DNA from: Uliginosibacterium sp036017065
GTDB taxonomy: Bacteria > Pseudomonadota > Gammaproteobacteria > Burkholderiales > Rhodocyclaceae
NCBI RefSeq assembly: GCF_036017065.1
Contig: NZ_JAYXHR010000001.1
Coordinates: forward strand, 1,178,001-1,242,000
Length of the DNA: 64,000 nt
Direction of reading: 5' to 3'
The position numbers were made by a program, and so were the translations under genes. The notes under the pieces are model-generated. The model did no database searches, was not told the DNA's origin, and worked only from the letters and a program-made list of their open reading frames with translations. Below, one piece after another: positions 18,327-27,279 of the stretch. The stretch's first letter is position 1, and each line of letters opens with the position of its first letter.

Positions 18327-18426
18327 GGTGTCGGGGACAGCAGAGAAATGCGGGGAAGAAGGCGGGATGTGACGCAGACGCGATGCAGACGGCCCGCAGG
18401 CTGGCGCGCGAGGTTACACTCCAAGG

Positions 18427-19236
18427 ATGCCTGGCATTCTACTGTATCTGCTCCCGGCCACGGCCTACGCGGCGCTGGGCATCCTGTGCACGCGCGCGTT
18501 GCGCAAAGGCGAGGCGCCGGTCCGGTCGGCAACTCGCAGCCTTCTGGCAGTGGCACTCATCCTTCATGGCGCGAGCCTGAGCAGCGCGCTGTTCGACGGC
18601 GGCGGCCTGCGATTCGGTTTCGGCGCAGCCTTGTCGCTGACGCTGTGGCTGGCGATGCTGTTCTACTTTCTTGAGAGCTTCATCGCCCGGCTCGACGGCC
18701 TGCCCGCCATTGCCGCACCCATCGCTGCATTGTGCTGCCTGCTTCCCTGGCTGCTTCCCGGTCACTCGCTGCCGGACGGTGACACCCGCAACTGGGCGTT
18801 TCGTGCCCATGTCGTCGTCGCCATGCTGGCTTACAGCCTTTTTACGCTGGCGGCCCTGCATGCTTTGCTGATGGCACTGGCAGAGCGGCAGCTGCATCAC
18901 GCCCGGCTGTCGCGCGGTCTGGCCGGCCTGCCACCACTGCTGGTTCTTGAGAACCTGCTGTTCCGCCTGATCGGCGTCGCCTTCCTGCTGCTGACACTGA
19001 CAGTGTTGTCTGGCGTGTTCTTCTCCGAGCAGTTGTTCGGCAAGTCGCTGGTCTGGAGCCACAAGACGATTTTCACGATCGCAGCCTGGTTGCTCTTCGG
19101 CGCCCTGCTGGCAGGCCGCCGTGCGTGGGGCTGGCGCGGCCGCACCGCGCAGCGCTATACGCTGGCCGGCTTCGTCTGCCTGCTGCTGGCCTACGCCGGC
19201 ACCCGCTTTGTTCTGGAGGTGATTCTCGGGCGCTGA
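18427..19236 (+). CDS. CcsA/YpjD-like inner membrane protein
   Basis: The 269-residue protein has about eight hydrophobic helices and fits the CcsA/HemX-like cytochrome c assembly fold, closest in context to YpjD. Shared features include RAHVVVAMLAYSLFTLAALHAL, given here only by its core AHVVVAMLAYSLF, and the C-terminal SHKTIFTIAAWLLF and RRAWGWRGR elements. Members handle haem at the membrane or are of unknown function, so a haem-transport role is only suggested. It is divergent from ffh; the sequence CAAGGATG at 18420-18429 offers an A-rich site just before the start. No frameshift or truncation is seen. Confidence 0.83.
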   Translation: MPGILLYLLPATAYAALGILCTRALRKGEAPVRSATRSLLAVALILHGASLSSALFDGGGLRFGFGAALSLTLWLAMLFYFLESFIARLDGLPAIAAPIAALCCLLPWLLPGHSLPDGDTRNWAFRAHVVVAMLAYSLFTLAALHALLMALAERQLHHARLSRGLAGLPPLLVLENLLFRLIGVAFLLLTLTVLSGVFFSEQLFGKSLVWSHKTIFTIAAWLLFGALLAGRRAWGWRGRTAQRYTLAGFVCLLLAYAGTRFVLEVILGR

Positions 19237-19451
19237 TGGCGGGAGCACCGAAGCTCTTGCCACGTAACAGATCAGCCTCAACTTGGCGCAGCCCGCGCCG
19301 ACAATGTCGTCAGGAGCAGGAGCGCTTAGCGCCCGGCCGTTGAGCAATACCCCACGACTGTCGCCGCGCAGCTTTACAAACTGTGAAATTACGGTGCAAC
19401 ATCAAAATATTGCGCTAAGCATATGATTAGCAGGAAAGATTAGCCCTCGAC

Positions 19452-21170
19452 ATGGCTGCAAACCCACAATCTGCCTTGAGCGGACTGGCCCGGACGCTGG
19501 TTCAGCAGGGACGCATCAAGGAAACCGATGCGCTGACCTGCTCGCAACCCACGGCCAATCCCGGCGGGTTTGTTGGAGAAGTGGTCGCACGCGGCATCAT
19601 GAACGCGGTGTCTATTGCGCAGTTCAGTGCCGATGCTTTTGGCTTCCCCCTTCTTGATCTGGCAGCGCTGGACGACGCGCAACTGCCGCGGGACATCGTC
19701 GACAGCAAGCTGATGAGCAAGCATCAGGTTGTCGGCCTCACCAAGAAGAACAACCGCATCTGCGTCGCACTGGCAGATCCGACCAATCTGCGCGCGCTGG
19801 ACGAAATCCGCTTCCAGACCGGCATGGCGGTCGACCCGGTGGTCGTCGAGATCGACAAACTGACGCCACTGATCGCCAAGCTGACCGAGTCGACCAATAC
19901 AGCGCTACGCAATTTGTCCGCCTCTGACGAGTTCGATCTGGATTCGCTCGGGGACATGAATACGGATTCCGAGGAACAGGCCGACACCAACACGGCAGAT
20001 GTCGACGATGCGCCGGTAGTTCGATTCATCCAGAAAATGCTGGTAGACGCCATCAACGAAGGCGCCTCCGACATTCACTTCGAGCCCTACGAGAAGTTCT
20101 ATCGCATCCGCTTCCGCACTGACGGCGTCCTGCGAGAGATCGCCCAGCCGCCGCTGATGCTGCGCGAGAAGATCGCGGCCCGCATCAAGGTCATCTCCCG
20201 GCTCGACATCGCGGAAAAGCGGGTTCCTCAGGACGGCCGTACCAAGCTCGTGCTGTCCAAGACCAAGGCCATCGATTTCCGCGTCTCGACCTTGCCCACC
20301 ATGCACGGCGAGAAGATCGTGATGCGGATTCTCGACCCGTCCAGCGCCATGCTGGGTGTCGACGCGCTGGGCTATGAACCGGATCAAAAGGAAGCTCTGC
20401 TGGAGGCTGTGCAGCGCCCTTACGGAATGGTGCTCGTGACCGGCCCGACCGGTAGCGGCAAGACAGTGTCGCTGTACACGTGCCTGAACATCCTCAATAA
20501 GCCAGGCGTCAATATCTCGACGGCTGAAGACCCTGCGGAAATCAACCTTCCCGGCATCAACCAAGTGTCGATGAACGACAAGTCAGGGCTGACCTTTGCA
20601 GTTTCTCTGAAAGCCTTCCTTCGCCAGGACCCTGACGTGATCATGGTCGGCGAAATCCGCGACCTGGAAACTGCGGAAATATCCATCAAGGCCGCCCAGA
20701 CCGGCCATATGGTGCTGTCCACGCTGCACACGAATGACGCCCCAACGACCCTGGAGCGGCTGCGCAACATGGGCGTGGCACCGTTCAACATCGCCTCTTC
20801 GGTCATCATGATCACCGCGCAGCGGTTGGCGCGGCGTCTCTGCACCTGCAAGAAACCAATCGACATACCCCTTGAGGCACTCATGCAGGCGGGCTTCACG
20901 GACGCGGATCTCGATGGGTCCTGGCAACCCTATGGCCCGGTCGGCTGCGACCGCTGCAAGGGCAGCGGTTACAAGGGCCGCGTCGGCATCTATCAGGTGA
21001 TGCCGATCAGTGAAGAAATCCAGCAAATCATCATGACGGGCGGCAATTCCATGGATATTGCCGCCCAGGCACAGGTCGAGGGCATTCGCGACCTGCGACA
21101 ATCCGGCCTGCTCAAGGTCAAGCAAGGCATGACTTCCCTGACCGAAGTCTTGGCCACCACCAACGATTAG
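19452..21170 (+). CDS. pilB: Type IV pilus assembly ATPase PilB
   Basis: The 572-residue ATPase powers pilus extension from the cytoplasmic side of the inner membrane. The N-terminal MshEN/T2SE-N region occupies about the first 150 residues. Walker A is GPTGSGKTVSLYT (about 330-342). The Asp box and Walker B region contain DPDVIMVGEIRD (about 393-404), and the His box is TGHMVLSTLHTND. A four-cysteine zinc site is visible (CTCKKP near 463, CDRCKG near 499). It is followed by pilC after 17 bp and by pilD, which makes an operon. Length is normal for the family. Confidence 0.97.
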   Translation: MAANPQSALSGLARTLVQQGRIKETDALTCSQPTANPGGFVGEVVARGIMNAVSIAQFSADAFGFPLLDLAALDDAQLPRDIVDSKLMSKHQVVGLTKKNNRICVALADPTNLRALDEIRFQTGMAVDPVVVEIDKLTPLIAKLTESTNTALRNLSASDEFDLDSLGDMNTDSEEQADTNTADVDDAPVVRFIQKMLVDAINEGASDIHFEPYEKFYRIRFRTDGVLREIAQPPLMLREKIAARIKVISRLDIAEKRVPQDGRTKLVLSKTKAIDFRVSTLPTMHGEKIVMRILDPSSAMLGVDALGYEPDQKEALLEAVQRPYGMVLVTGPTGSGKTVSLYTCLNILNKPGVNISTAEDPAEINLPGINQVSMNDKSGLTFAVSLKAFLRQDPDVIMVGEIRDLETAEISIKAAQTGHMVLSTLHTNDAPTTLERLRNMGVAPFNIASSVIMITAQRLARRLCTCKKPIDIPLEALMQAGFTDADLDGSWQPYGPVGCDRCKGSGYKGRVGIYQVMPISEEIQQIIMTGGNSMDIAAQAQVEGIRDLRQSGLLKVKQGMTSLTEVLATTND

Positions 21171-21187
21171 CCTGACGGATTCACGAC

Positions 21188-22438
21188 ATGGCCACTGCTG
21201 CTCGTACAGCCCCGAATCGACGTGCCACCTCCAAGGACCCCAAGGAAATCCTGTGGACCTGGGAGGGCAAGGACAAAACGGGGAAGATCATTCGCGGCGA
21301 AATGCGGGCACACAGCAAGACTGTCGTGCAGGCGTCCTTGCGGCGCCAGGGCATTTCGACCGCAGAGAACAAGATCAAGAAGCGGCAGCTTGGACGCGCA
21401 TCCAAGGTCAAGGACAAGGACTTGGCACTATTCACCCGCCAGCTTGCAACAATGATGCGCGCGGGGGTGCCGCTGCTGCAGGCCTTCGATATCGCCATTA
21501 AGGGCTCGTCCAATCCTGGCGTCGCCCGCCTTTTGAACGAAATCCGCAACGACATCGAAACCGGTACCAGCCTGTCCAATGCGCTGCGGAAGTTTCCGCT
21601 CTATTTCAACGCACTGTACTGCAACCTGGTTGATGCTGGCGAACAATCTGGCGCGCTTGAAAACTTGCTGGATAGACTTGCTATCTATCAGGAGAAGATC
21701 CTCGCTATCAAAAGCAAAATTAAGGCTGCTTTGTTCTACCCTATCTCGGTAATGGTTGTCGCGGCCGCGGTGGTATCAGTAATGATGCTGTTCGTCATTC
21801 CTGAATTCAAGAAAGTATTCACAAGTTTTGGCGCTGATTTGCCAGCCCCAACACTGCTGGTTATTGCGATTTCCGATTTTATGACCGAATACTGGTGGAT
21901 CGTGTTTGGCGCCTTTATTGGCGCCGTTATCTTGATTGCCGCCGCCTATAAGCGATCACCCGCTGCTCAGGCAGCCGTTGACCGCTGGGTTCTCCAAATA
22001 CCGGTCATTGGGGAGATTATCCGCAAAGCAACGATCGCGCGTTGGACGCGGACGTTGTCAACCATGTTCGCCGCTGGCGTCCCGCTGGTGGAAGCGCTTG
22101 ACTCTGTAGCAGGGGCCTCAGGGAACAAGGTTTATGCAGATGCCACCAAGAAAATCCAGGCAGAAGTTGCCACCGGCACAGCGCTGACGAACGCCATGCA
22201 AGGAACGAATGTGTTTCCCGCCATGGTCGTACAGATGATTTCCATCGGCGAGGAATCCGGTCAACTCGACGGCATGTGCGCCAAAGTGGCCGACTTCTTC
22301 GAGCGCGAGGTCGACGACATGGTGGCCGGCCTATCGCAGCTGATCGAACCGCTGATCATTGTCTTCCTGGGGACGATCATCGGTGGCCTGGTCGTTGCGA
22401 TGTATCTCCCGATCTTCAAGCTCGGCCAGGTGGTCTGA
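21188..22438 (+). CDS. pilC: Type IV pilus inner-membrane platform protein PilC
   Basis: The 416-residue protein has two T2SSF domains. The first includes LFTRQLATMMRAGVPLLQAF (about 83-102) and the second WTRTLSTMFAAGVPLVEAL. The transmembrane helices near residues 185-205 and 233-256 and the C-terminal FLGTIIGGLVVAMYLPIF fit PilC. It forms the platform between PilB and the pilin pool. A stretch from about 21650 to 22250 uses more AT-rich codons than the genes around it, which could reflect local drift or an old exchange. It is 17 bp after pilB and 6 bp before pilD. Confidence 0.96.
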   Translation: MATAARTAPNRRATSKDPKEILWTWEGKDKTGKIIRGEMRAHSKTVVQASLRRQGISTAENKIKKRQLGRASKVKDKDLALFTRQLATMMRAGVPLLQAFDIAIKGSSNPGVARLLNEIRNDIETGTSLSNALRKFPLYFNALYCNLVDAGEQSGALENLLDRLAIYQEKILAIKSKIKAALFYPISVMVVAAAVVSVMMLFVIPEFKKVFTSFGADLPAPTLLVIAISDFMTEYWWIVFGAFIGAVILIAAAYKRSPAAQAAVDRWVLQIPVIGEIIRKATIARWTRTLSTMFAAGVPLVEALDSVAGASGNKVYADATKKIQAEVATGTALTNAMQGTNVFPAMVVQMISIGEESGQLDGMCAKVADFFEREVDDMVAGLSQLIEPLIIVFLGTIIGGLVVAMYLPIFKLGQVV

Positions 22439-22444
22439 CCCGCG

Positions 22445-23293
22445 ATGCTGGAATTGCTGCAGCAGCCTACCGGGCTGGTAATCGCCTGCGCGTTGCTCGG
22501 ACTGTGCGTGGGCAGCTTTCTCAACGTGGTGATCCACCGCGTGCCGAAGATGCTCGAACAGCGTTGGCTGGCAGAGGCTGCCTATGTCCGTGGCGAGCCC
22601 GAGCCGGAAGCGCCTGCCTTCAATCTGGTCAAGCCGCGCTCGCGGTGCCCGCATTGTGGTCACCTCATCGGGGCGATCGAGAACATTCCGGTCGTCAGCT
22701 ACCTGTTTCTGCGGGGGCGTTGCAAGGCTTGCAAGGCAAGGATCAGCCCACGCTACCCCTTGGTCGAGATACTTACGGCCTTGCTGTCCGTTGCGGTCGC
22801 CTGGCAGTTCGGCGCCACGCTGGCGACGGCGGCTGCACTGGCCTTCGTCTGGGCCCTGGTCGCGCTGACCTTCATCGATCTGGATACCCAGCTATTGCCG
22901 GACGACATCACCTTGCCGCTTTTGTGGCTGGGTTTGCTGGTAAATATCTGGACGACCTTCACCCCCCTGGAGAGCGCCGTCGTTGGTGCCGTTGCGGGCT
23001 ATCTGGTGCTGTGGTCAGTCTATTGGCTGTTCAAGCTCACGACCGGCAAGGAAGGCATGGGCTACGGCGACTTCAAGCTGCTGGCCGCCATCGGCGCCTG
23101 GCTGGGCTGGCAAGTCCTGCCAATAGTGGTGCTGTTGTCGTCGGTCGTCGGCGCCGTGGTCGGCATCTGCCTGATCCTGTTCGCACGACACGGCCGGGAA
23201 ACGCCGATTCCTTTTGGCCCTTACCTGGCTGCGGCTGGACTGATTGCACTGTTTTTCGGTGCCGATCTGTCGCGCCAGTTCTTCATGCTCTGA
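22445..23293 (+). CDS. pilD: Prepilin peptidase / N-methyltransferase PilD
   Basis: The 282-residue A24 aspartic protease cleaves and N-methylates prepilins. The N-terminal cytoplasmic loop has two CxxC pairs (CPHC near 68-71 and CKAC near 93-96). The catalytic Asp regions are FIDLDTQLLPDD and GYGDFKLLAAIGAWLG, both at membrane-helix ends. About eight hydrophobic segments are present. The start lies 6 bp after the pilC stop. In many betaproteobacteria coaE and zapD follow pilD, but they are not here; an FmdB gene follows instead. Confidence 0.96.
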   Translation: MLELLQQPTGLVIACALLGLCVGSFLNVVIHRVPKMLEQRWLAEAAYVRGEPEPEAPAFNLVKPRSRCPHCGHLIGAIENIPVVSYLFLRGRCKACKARISPRYPLVEILTALLSVAVAWQFGATLATAAALAFVWALVALTFIDLDTQLLPDDITLPLLWLGLLVNIWTTFTPLESAVVGAVAGYLVLWSVYWLFKLTTGKEGMGYGDFKLLAAIGAWLGWQVLPIVVLLSSVVGAVVGICLILFARHGRETPIPFGPYLAAAGLIALFFGADLSRQFFML

Positions 23294-23430
23294 CGCGGGC
23301 GTTGGCTCCGGCGGTTGGTCCGAGCCCGTCTCGACGCTGCTCCGTGCAGTAAGCAAGCACCTCTACTTGCCGCCGTTTCCCGCGCTGACACAATGAGTTA
23401 GACTCATGGGCTTGCCCGGCGGAGAAGCAT

Positions 23431-23727
23431 ATGCCCATCTACGAATACCGTTGTGGTGACTGTGGTCACCACAAGGAACACCTCCAGAAGTTCAGCGACG
23501 CGCCCATCGCTGCGTGTCCTGCCTGCGGCGGTAGCGCCTACCAGAAGCTGCTGTCTGCGGCCGGCTTCCAGCTGAAGGGCAGCGGCTGGTATGCCACCGA
23601 CTTCAAAGGCGCGAGCAGTGGTGGCAAGACCACGCCCGCATCGACAGAGGCGCCCAAGAGCGAAGCAGCGAAGAGCGACGCGAGTGGCGGTAGCACTCCT
23701 TGCGGAGGCGGCTGCGCCTGCCACTGA
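23431..23727 (+). CDS. FmdB family zinc ribbon protein
   Basis: The 98-residue protein begins MPIYEYRCGDCGHHKEHLQK, with a zinc ribbon of C-x2-C (residues 8-11) and CPACGG near 31-36, typical of FmdB regulatory proteins. The tail is Ser/Lys-rich and ends in a Cys-rich CGGGCACH. The role is poorly known; a structural or regulatory part is inferred. It has a GGAG ribosome site and lies 8 bp before the DUF502 gene. This FmdB-DUF502-aspS order is common in betaproteobacteria and supports the lineage call. Confidence 0.9.
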   Translation: MPIYEYRCGDCGHHKEHLQKFSDAPIAACPACGGSAYQKLLSAAGFQLKGSGWYATDFKGASSGGKTTPASTEAPKSEAAKSDASGGSTPCGGGCACH

Positions 23728-23735
23728 TCCGCTGC

Positions 23736-24347
23736 ATGAAAAAGTACCTCATTACCGGCCTGCTGGTCTGGGTGCCCCTAGTCATCACCCTGTGGGTGTT
23801 GCACCTCGTCGTGACGACCCTGGACCAGTCGCTGTTCCTCTTGCCGGAATCCTGGCGCCCCCAGCTTTTCGGCTATTCCTGGGGATTTGGCGCCGTCCTC
23901 ACCTTGCTGGTGTTGCTGGTCACCGGCGTCATCGTGTCGAACCTGTTCGGCGCGCGACTGCTGACGGTGTGGGAGAGCCTGCTCAACCGCATTCCGGTGG
24001 TGAAGTCGATCTACTCCAGCGTCAAACAGGTATCCGATACGCTGCTGGGGCCGAACGGCCAGGCTTTTCGCAAAGCCCTGTTGGTACAGTACCCGCGCCC
24101 CGGGAGCTGGACGGTCGCCTTCCAGACCGGCACGCCGGGCGGTGAATTGCTCGATCACCTGCCGGGCGCGCGCAGCAACGAATTCGTCAGCGTATACGTC
24201 CCCACCACTCCGAACCCCACTTCGGGCTTCTTCCTGATGATGCCGCGTCAGGACGTGGTGGAGCTCGACATGTCGGTCGACGCAGCACTCAAGTACATCA
24301 TTTCGATGGGCGTGGTGGGGCCGGAAACGCCCCGCAACCTCCGTTGA
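23736..24347 (+). CDS. DUF502 family membrane protein
   Basis: The 203-residue protein starts MKKYLITGLLVWVPL with an immediate transmembrane helix. A second helix lies near residues 48-70, followed by RIPVVKSIYSSVKQVSDTLL and VPTTPNPTSGFFLMMPR, both typical of DUF502. The soluble C-terminal part ends PETPRNLR. Function is unknown; an envelope role is inferred. ATG 23736 is preferred because an upstream GTG-like extension overlaps the FmdB stop. It lies directly upstream of aspS by 27 bp, so the three genes may be one transcript. Confidence 0.88.
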   Translation: MKKYLITGLLVWVPLVITLWVLHLVVTTLDQSLFLLPESWRPQLFGYSWGFGAVLTLLVLLVTGVIVSNLFGARLLTVWESLLNRIPVVKSIYSSVKQVSDTLLGPNGQAFRKALLVQYPRPGSWTVAFQTGTPGGELLDHLPGARSNEFVSVYVPTTPNPTSGFFLMMPRQDVVELDMSVDAALKYIISMGVVGPETPRNLR

Positions 24348-24374
24348 ACACAAGAGATTTTCCCGGAGACATCC

Positions 24375-26159
24375 ATGCGTACCACCTACAGCGGCCTCGT
24401 GTCCGCCGCTCACCTCGACCAGACCGTCACGCTGTTCGGCTGGGCCCATCGTCGTCGCGACCATGGCGGCGTCATCTTCATCGACCTGCGCGACCGTGAA
24501 GGCCTGGTGCAGGTCGTGTGCGACCCGGATCGCGCCGAAACTTTCGCCGTTGCCGAAGGCGTGCGCAGCGAGTTCTGCCTGCGCGTCACCGGCAAGGTAC
24601 GTCGTCGCCCGGAAGGCACGACCAACAGCAACCTCATCTCCGGCGAGATCGAGGTGCTGGCCCATGAACTCGAAGTGCTGAACCCGTCCGTCACGCCCCC
24701 GTTCCAGATCGACGACGAGAACCTGTCGGAAACCGTTCGCCTGACGAACCGCGTCATCGACCTGCGCCGCCCGGCGATGCAGAAGAACATGCTGCTGCGC
24801 TACAAGACCGCGCGCGCATTCCGCCGCTTCCTGGACGACGCCGGCTTCATCGACATCGAAACGCCGATGCTCACCAAGAGCACGCCGGAAGGTGCGCGCG
24901 ACTACCTCGTGCCTTCGCGCGTGCACGACGGCATGTTCTTCGCGCTGCCGCAGTCGCCGCAGCTCTTCAAGCAGCTGCTGATGGTGGCCGGCTACGACCG
25001 TTACTACCAGATCACCAAGTGCTTCCGCGACGAAGACCTGCGCGCCGACCGCCAGCCGGAATTCACCCAGGTCGATATCGAGACCTCGTTCCTGACCGAG
25101 AACGAGATCACCGGGATCATGGAGAACCTGATCCGCTACGTGTTCAAGGACGCCATCGACGTCGAGCTGCCGAACCCCTTCCCGCGCATCACCTACACCG
25201 AGGCGATGGCGCGCTACGGTTCCGACAAGCCCGACCTGCGCGTGACGCTGGAGCTGGTCGACGTCGCCGACGCCATGAAGGATGTGGCCTTCAAGGTGTT
25301 CGCGGGTGCCGCCAACGACCCGGCCTGCCGCGTCACCGCGCTGCGCATTCCCGGCGGTGCGTCGCTGTCGCGCGGCGAGATCGATGGTTACACCGAGTTC
25401 GTGAAGATCTACGGCGCCAAGGGCCTTGCCTACATCAAGGTCAATGACGTCAGCAAGCTGAACGAAGAAGGCCTGCAGTCACCTATCGTCAAGAACCTGT
25501 CCGAAGCCTCGCTGAAGACGGTTATCGAACGCACCGGCGCACAGTCGGGCGACCTCATCTTCTTCGGCGCCGACAAGGCCAAGATCGTGTCCGACGCGCT
25601 GGGCGCGTTGCGCAGCAAGATCGGCCACGAGAAGGGCCACGTCGATGGTCGCAAGTGGGCGCCGGCCTGGGTGGTCGACTTCCCGATGTTCGACTACGAC
25701 GAGGAAGACAAGCGCTGGGTCGCCTGTCACCACCCCTTCACGTCGCCGAAGGACGAGCACCTGGAGTACCTCGAGACCGATCCGGGCAAGTGCCTGGCCA
25801 AGGCCTACGACCTGGCGCTGAACGGCTGGGAACTGGGCGGTGGCTCGGTGCGTATCCACCGCTCCGACGTGCAGGAAAAAGTGTTCAAGGCCCTGGGCAT
25901 CGGCGACGAGGAGGCCCAGCTGAAGTTCGGCTTCCTGCTCGACGCGCTGAAGTACGGTGCCCCGCCGCACGGTGGCCTTGCGTTCGGCCTGGACCGCATC
26001 GTCACGATGATGACCGGCGCCGAGTCGATCCGCGACGTGATCGCCTTCCCGAAGACGCAACGGGCGCAGTGCCTGCTCACCCAGGCACCGAGCCCAGTCG
26101 ACGAGAAGCAATTGCGCGAACTGCACATCAAGCTGCGCAACCCGGTGAAGGCCGAGTAA
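24375..26159 (+). CDS. aspS: Aspartyl-tRNA synthetase, probably non-discriminating
   Basis: The 594-residue class IIb synthetase charges tRNA with aspartate. The OB-fold anticodon domain occupies about residues 1-105. Class II motif 1 includes FIDIETPMLT, motif 2 KCFRDEDLRADRQPEFTQ, and motif 3 GGLAFGLDRIV. The bacterial GAD insertion domain lies in the middle. His30 (RRRDHGG) and Gly81 (RPEGT) match the Pseudomonas aeruginosa residues linked to relaxed tRNA choice, which suggests that it also makes Asp-tRNA(Asn) for GatCAB. The start has a GGAGA ribosome site. It is followed by a perfect 12-bp stem terminator. Confidence 0.96.
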   Translation: MRTTYSGLVSAAHLDQTVTLFGWAHRRRDHGGVIFIDLRDREGLVQVVCDPDRAETFAVAEGVRSEFCLRVTGKVRRRPEGTTNSNLISGEIEVLAHELEVLNPSVTPPFQIDDENLSETVRLTNRVIDLRRPAMQKNMLLRYKTARAFRRFLDDAGFIDIETPMLTKSTPEGARDYLVPSRVHDGMFFALPQSPQLFKQLLMVAGYDRYYQITKCFRDEDLRADRQPEFTQVDIETSFLTENEITGIMENLIRYVFKDAIDVELPNPFPRITYTEAMARYGSDKPDLRVTLELVDVADAMKDVAFKVFAGAANDPACRVTALRIPGGASLSRGEIDGYTEFVKIYGAKGLAYIKVNDVSKLNEEGLQSPIVKNLSEASLKTVIERTGAQSGDLIFFGADKAKIVSDALGALRSKIGHEKGHVDGRKWAPAWVVDFPMFDYDEEDKRWVACHHPFTSPKDEHLEYLETDPGKCLAKAYDLALNGWELGGGSVRIHRSDVQEKVFKALGIGDEEAQLKFGFLLDALKYGAPPHGGLAFGLDRIVTMMTGAESIRDVIAFPKTQRAQCLLTQAPSPVDEKQLRELHIKLRNPVKAE

Positions 26160-26182
26160 GACACGCAGTCCGGCAAGCAAGG

Positions 26183-26216
26183 AAAGAGCGAACCCGCAAC
26201 GGTTCGCTCTTTCTGT
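26183..26216 (+). terminator. Rho-independent terminator after aspS
   Basis: AAAGAGCGAACC at 26183-26194 pairs perfectly with GGTTCGCTCTTT at 26201-26212 around a 6-base loop. A TCTGTTT tail follows. It lies 24 bp after the aspS stop and ends the FmdB-DUF502-aspS transcript before the pirin gene. Confidence 0.85.
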
Positions 26217-26315
26217 TTCCGGCGCCTGCGAATGGAACACTCTATCCCGTCAGGGAGAGTTACGATGCCGCCTTCGGGCGCTTACACTCGGCGCATCAAC
26301 CCGCCGGAGCCCCGC

Positions 26316-27200
26316 ATGAGTACCGCCATCCAGATCCTGCACGGCCAGGCCCGTGACATCGGCTTCACCGTACGCCGCCTGCTGCCGCAGGCCAGCCAGC
26401 GCGCCGTCGGCCCCTTCGTGTTCCTCGACCACATGGGGCCCGCGCACTTCGCGTCCGGCACCACCGAGAACGACGTACGCCCTCACCCGCACATCGGCCT
26501 GGCCACGGTGACCTACCTGTTCTCGGGCGCGATCATCCATCGCGACAGCATCGGTGTCGTACAACGCATCGAGCCCGGCGCGGTGAACTGGATGCGGGCC
26601 GGGCGCGGCGTCGTGCATTCGGAGCGCATCCCGGCCGACATCCGCGACAACGACCTCGACGTGGAAGGCATCCAGATGTGGGTCGCGCTGCCGGAATCCC
26701 AGCAGGAAGAAGAACCGGTGTTCTACCACTACCCCGCCACCGACCTGCCGGAATGGGAGGAGGAAGGTGCGCGCTTCCACCTGCTGGTCGGCACCTGGGG
26801 CGCGCGCAGTTCGCCGGTCGAGCAACCCTCCGAGACCTTCTACGCCGCGGGTGAACTGCAGGCAGGCGCACGCTTCAGCTTCCCGGCGCATGTGGAAGAA
26901 CGCGCGCTGTACGTCGCCCAGGGCGAGATCGAAGTGGAAGGCCAGCGCATCGGCGTGGGCGAGTTGATCGTGCTGGCGCCCGGCGAGCCCGTCGACGTCC
27001 ACGCCACCCAGGCGGGCCGCGTCATGCTGCTGGGCGGGGCACCGCTCGACCAACCACGCCACATGTGGTGGAACTTCGTCTCGACGTCGCGCGAGCGCAT
27101 CGAACAGGCCGCCGCCGACTGGGAGGCGGACCGCTTCCCGAAGGTGCCCGGCGAACACGAACGCATACCCGCCCCGCCCTTGCTGAAGTCCCGCGCCTGA
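26316..27200 (+). CDS. Pirin family protein
   Basis: The 294-residue bicupin has the pirin signatures FVFLDHMGPAHF (about 39-50), HPHIGLATVTYLFSG (with metal-binding His) and RAGRGVVHSER. Glu and His metal ligands of the N-terminal cupin are present. Pirins bind iron or nickel, and some act as quercetinases or redox regulators; no substrate is assigned. ATG 26316 follows a CCGGAG ribosome site; an earlier in-frame ATG at 26232 has no better support. It stands alone between aspS and the peptidase gene. Confidence 0.9.
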   Translation: MSTAIQILHGQARDIGFTVRRLLPQASQRAVGPFVFLDHMGPAHFASGTTENDVRPHPHIGLATVTYLFSGAIIHRDSIGVVQRIEPGAVNWMRAGRGVVHSERIPADIRDNDLDVEGIQMWVALPESQQEEEPVFYHYPATDLPEWEEEGARFHLLVGTWGARSSPVEQPSETFYAAGELQAGARFSFPAHVEERALYVAQGEIEVEGQRIGVGELIVLAPGEPVDVHATQAGRVMLLGGAPLDQPRHMWWNFVSTSRERIEQAAADWEADRFPKVPGEHERIPAPPLLKSRA

Positions 27201-27279
27201 GCCTGCGCCGTAAAGGCATAAAATGCGTGACCGCGATGCCCGCAGCCTGCGGGCATCGTGCTTTCTGCACCCGGAATTC

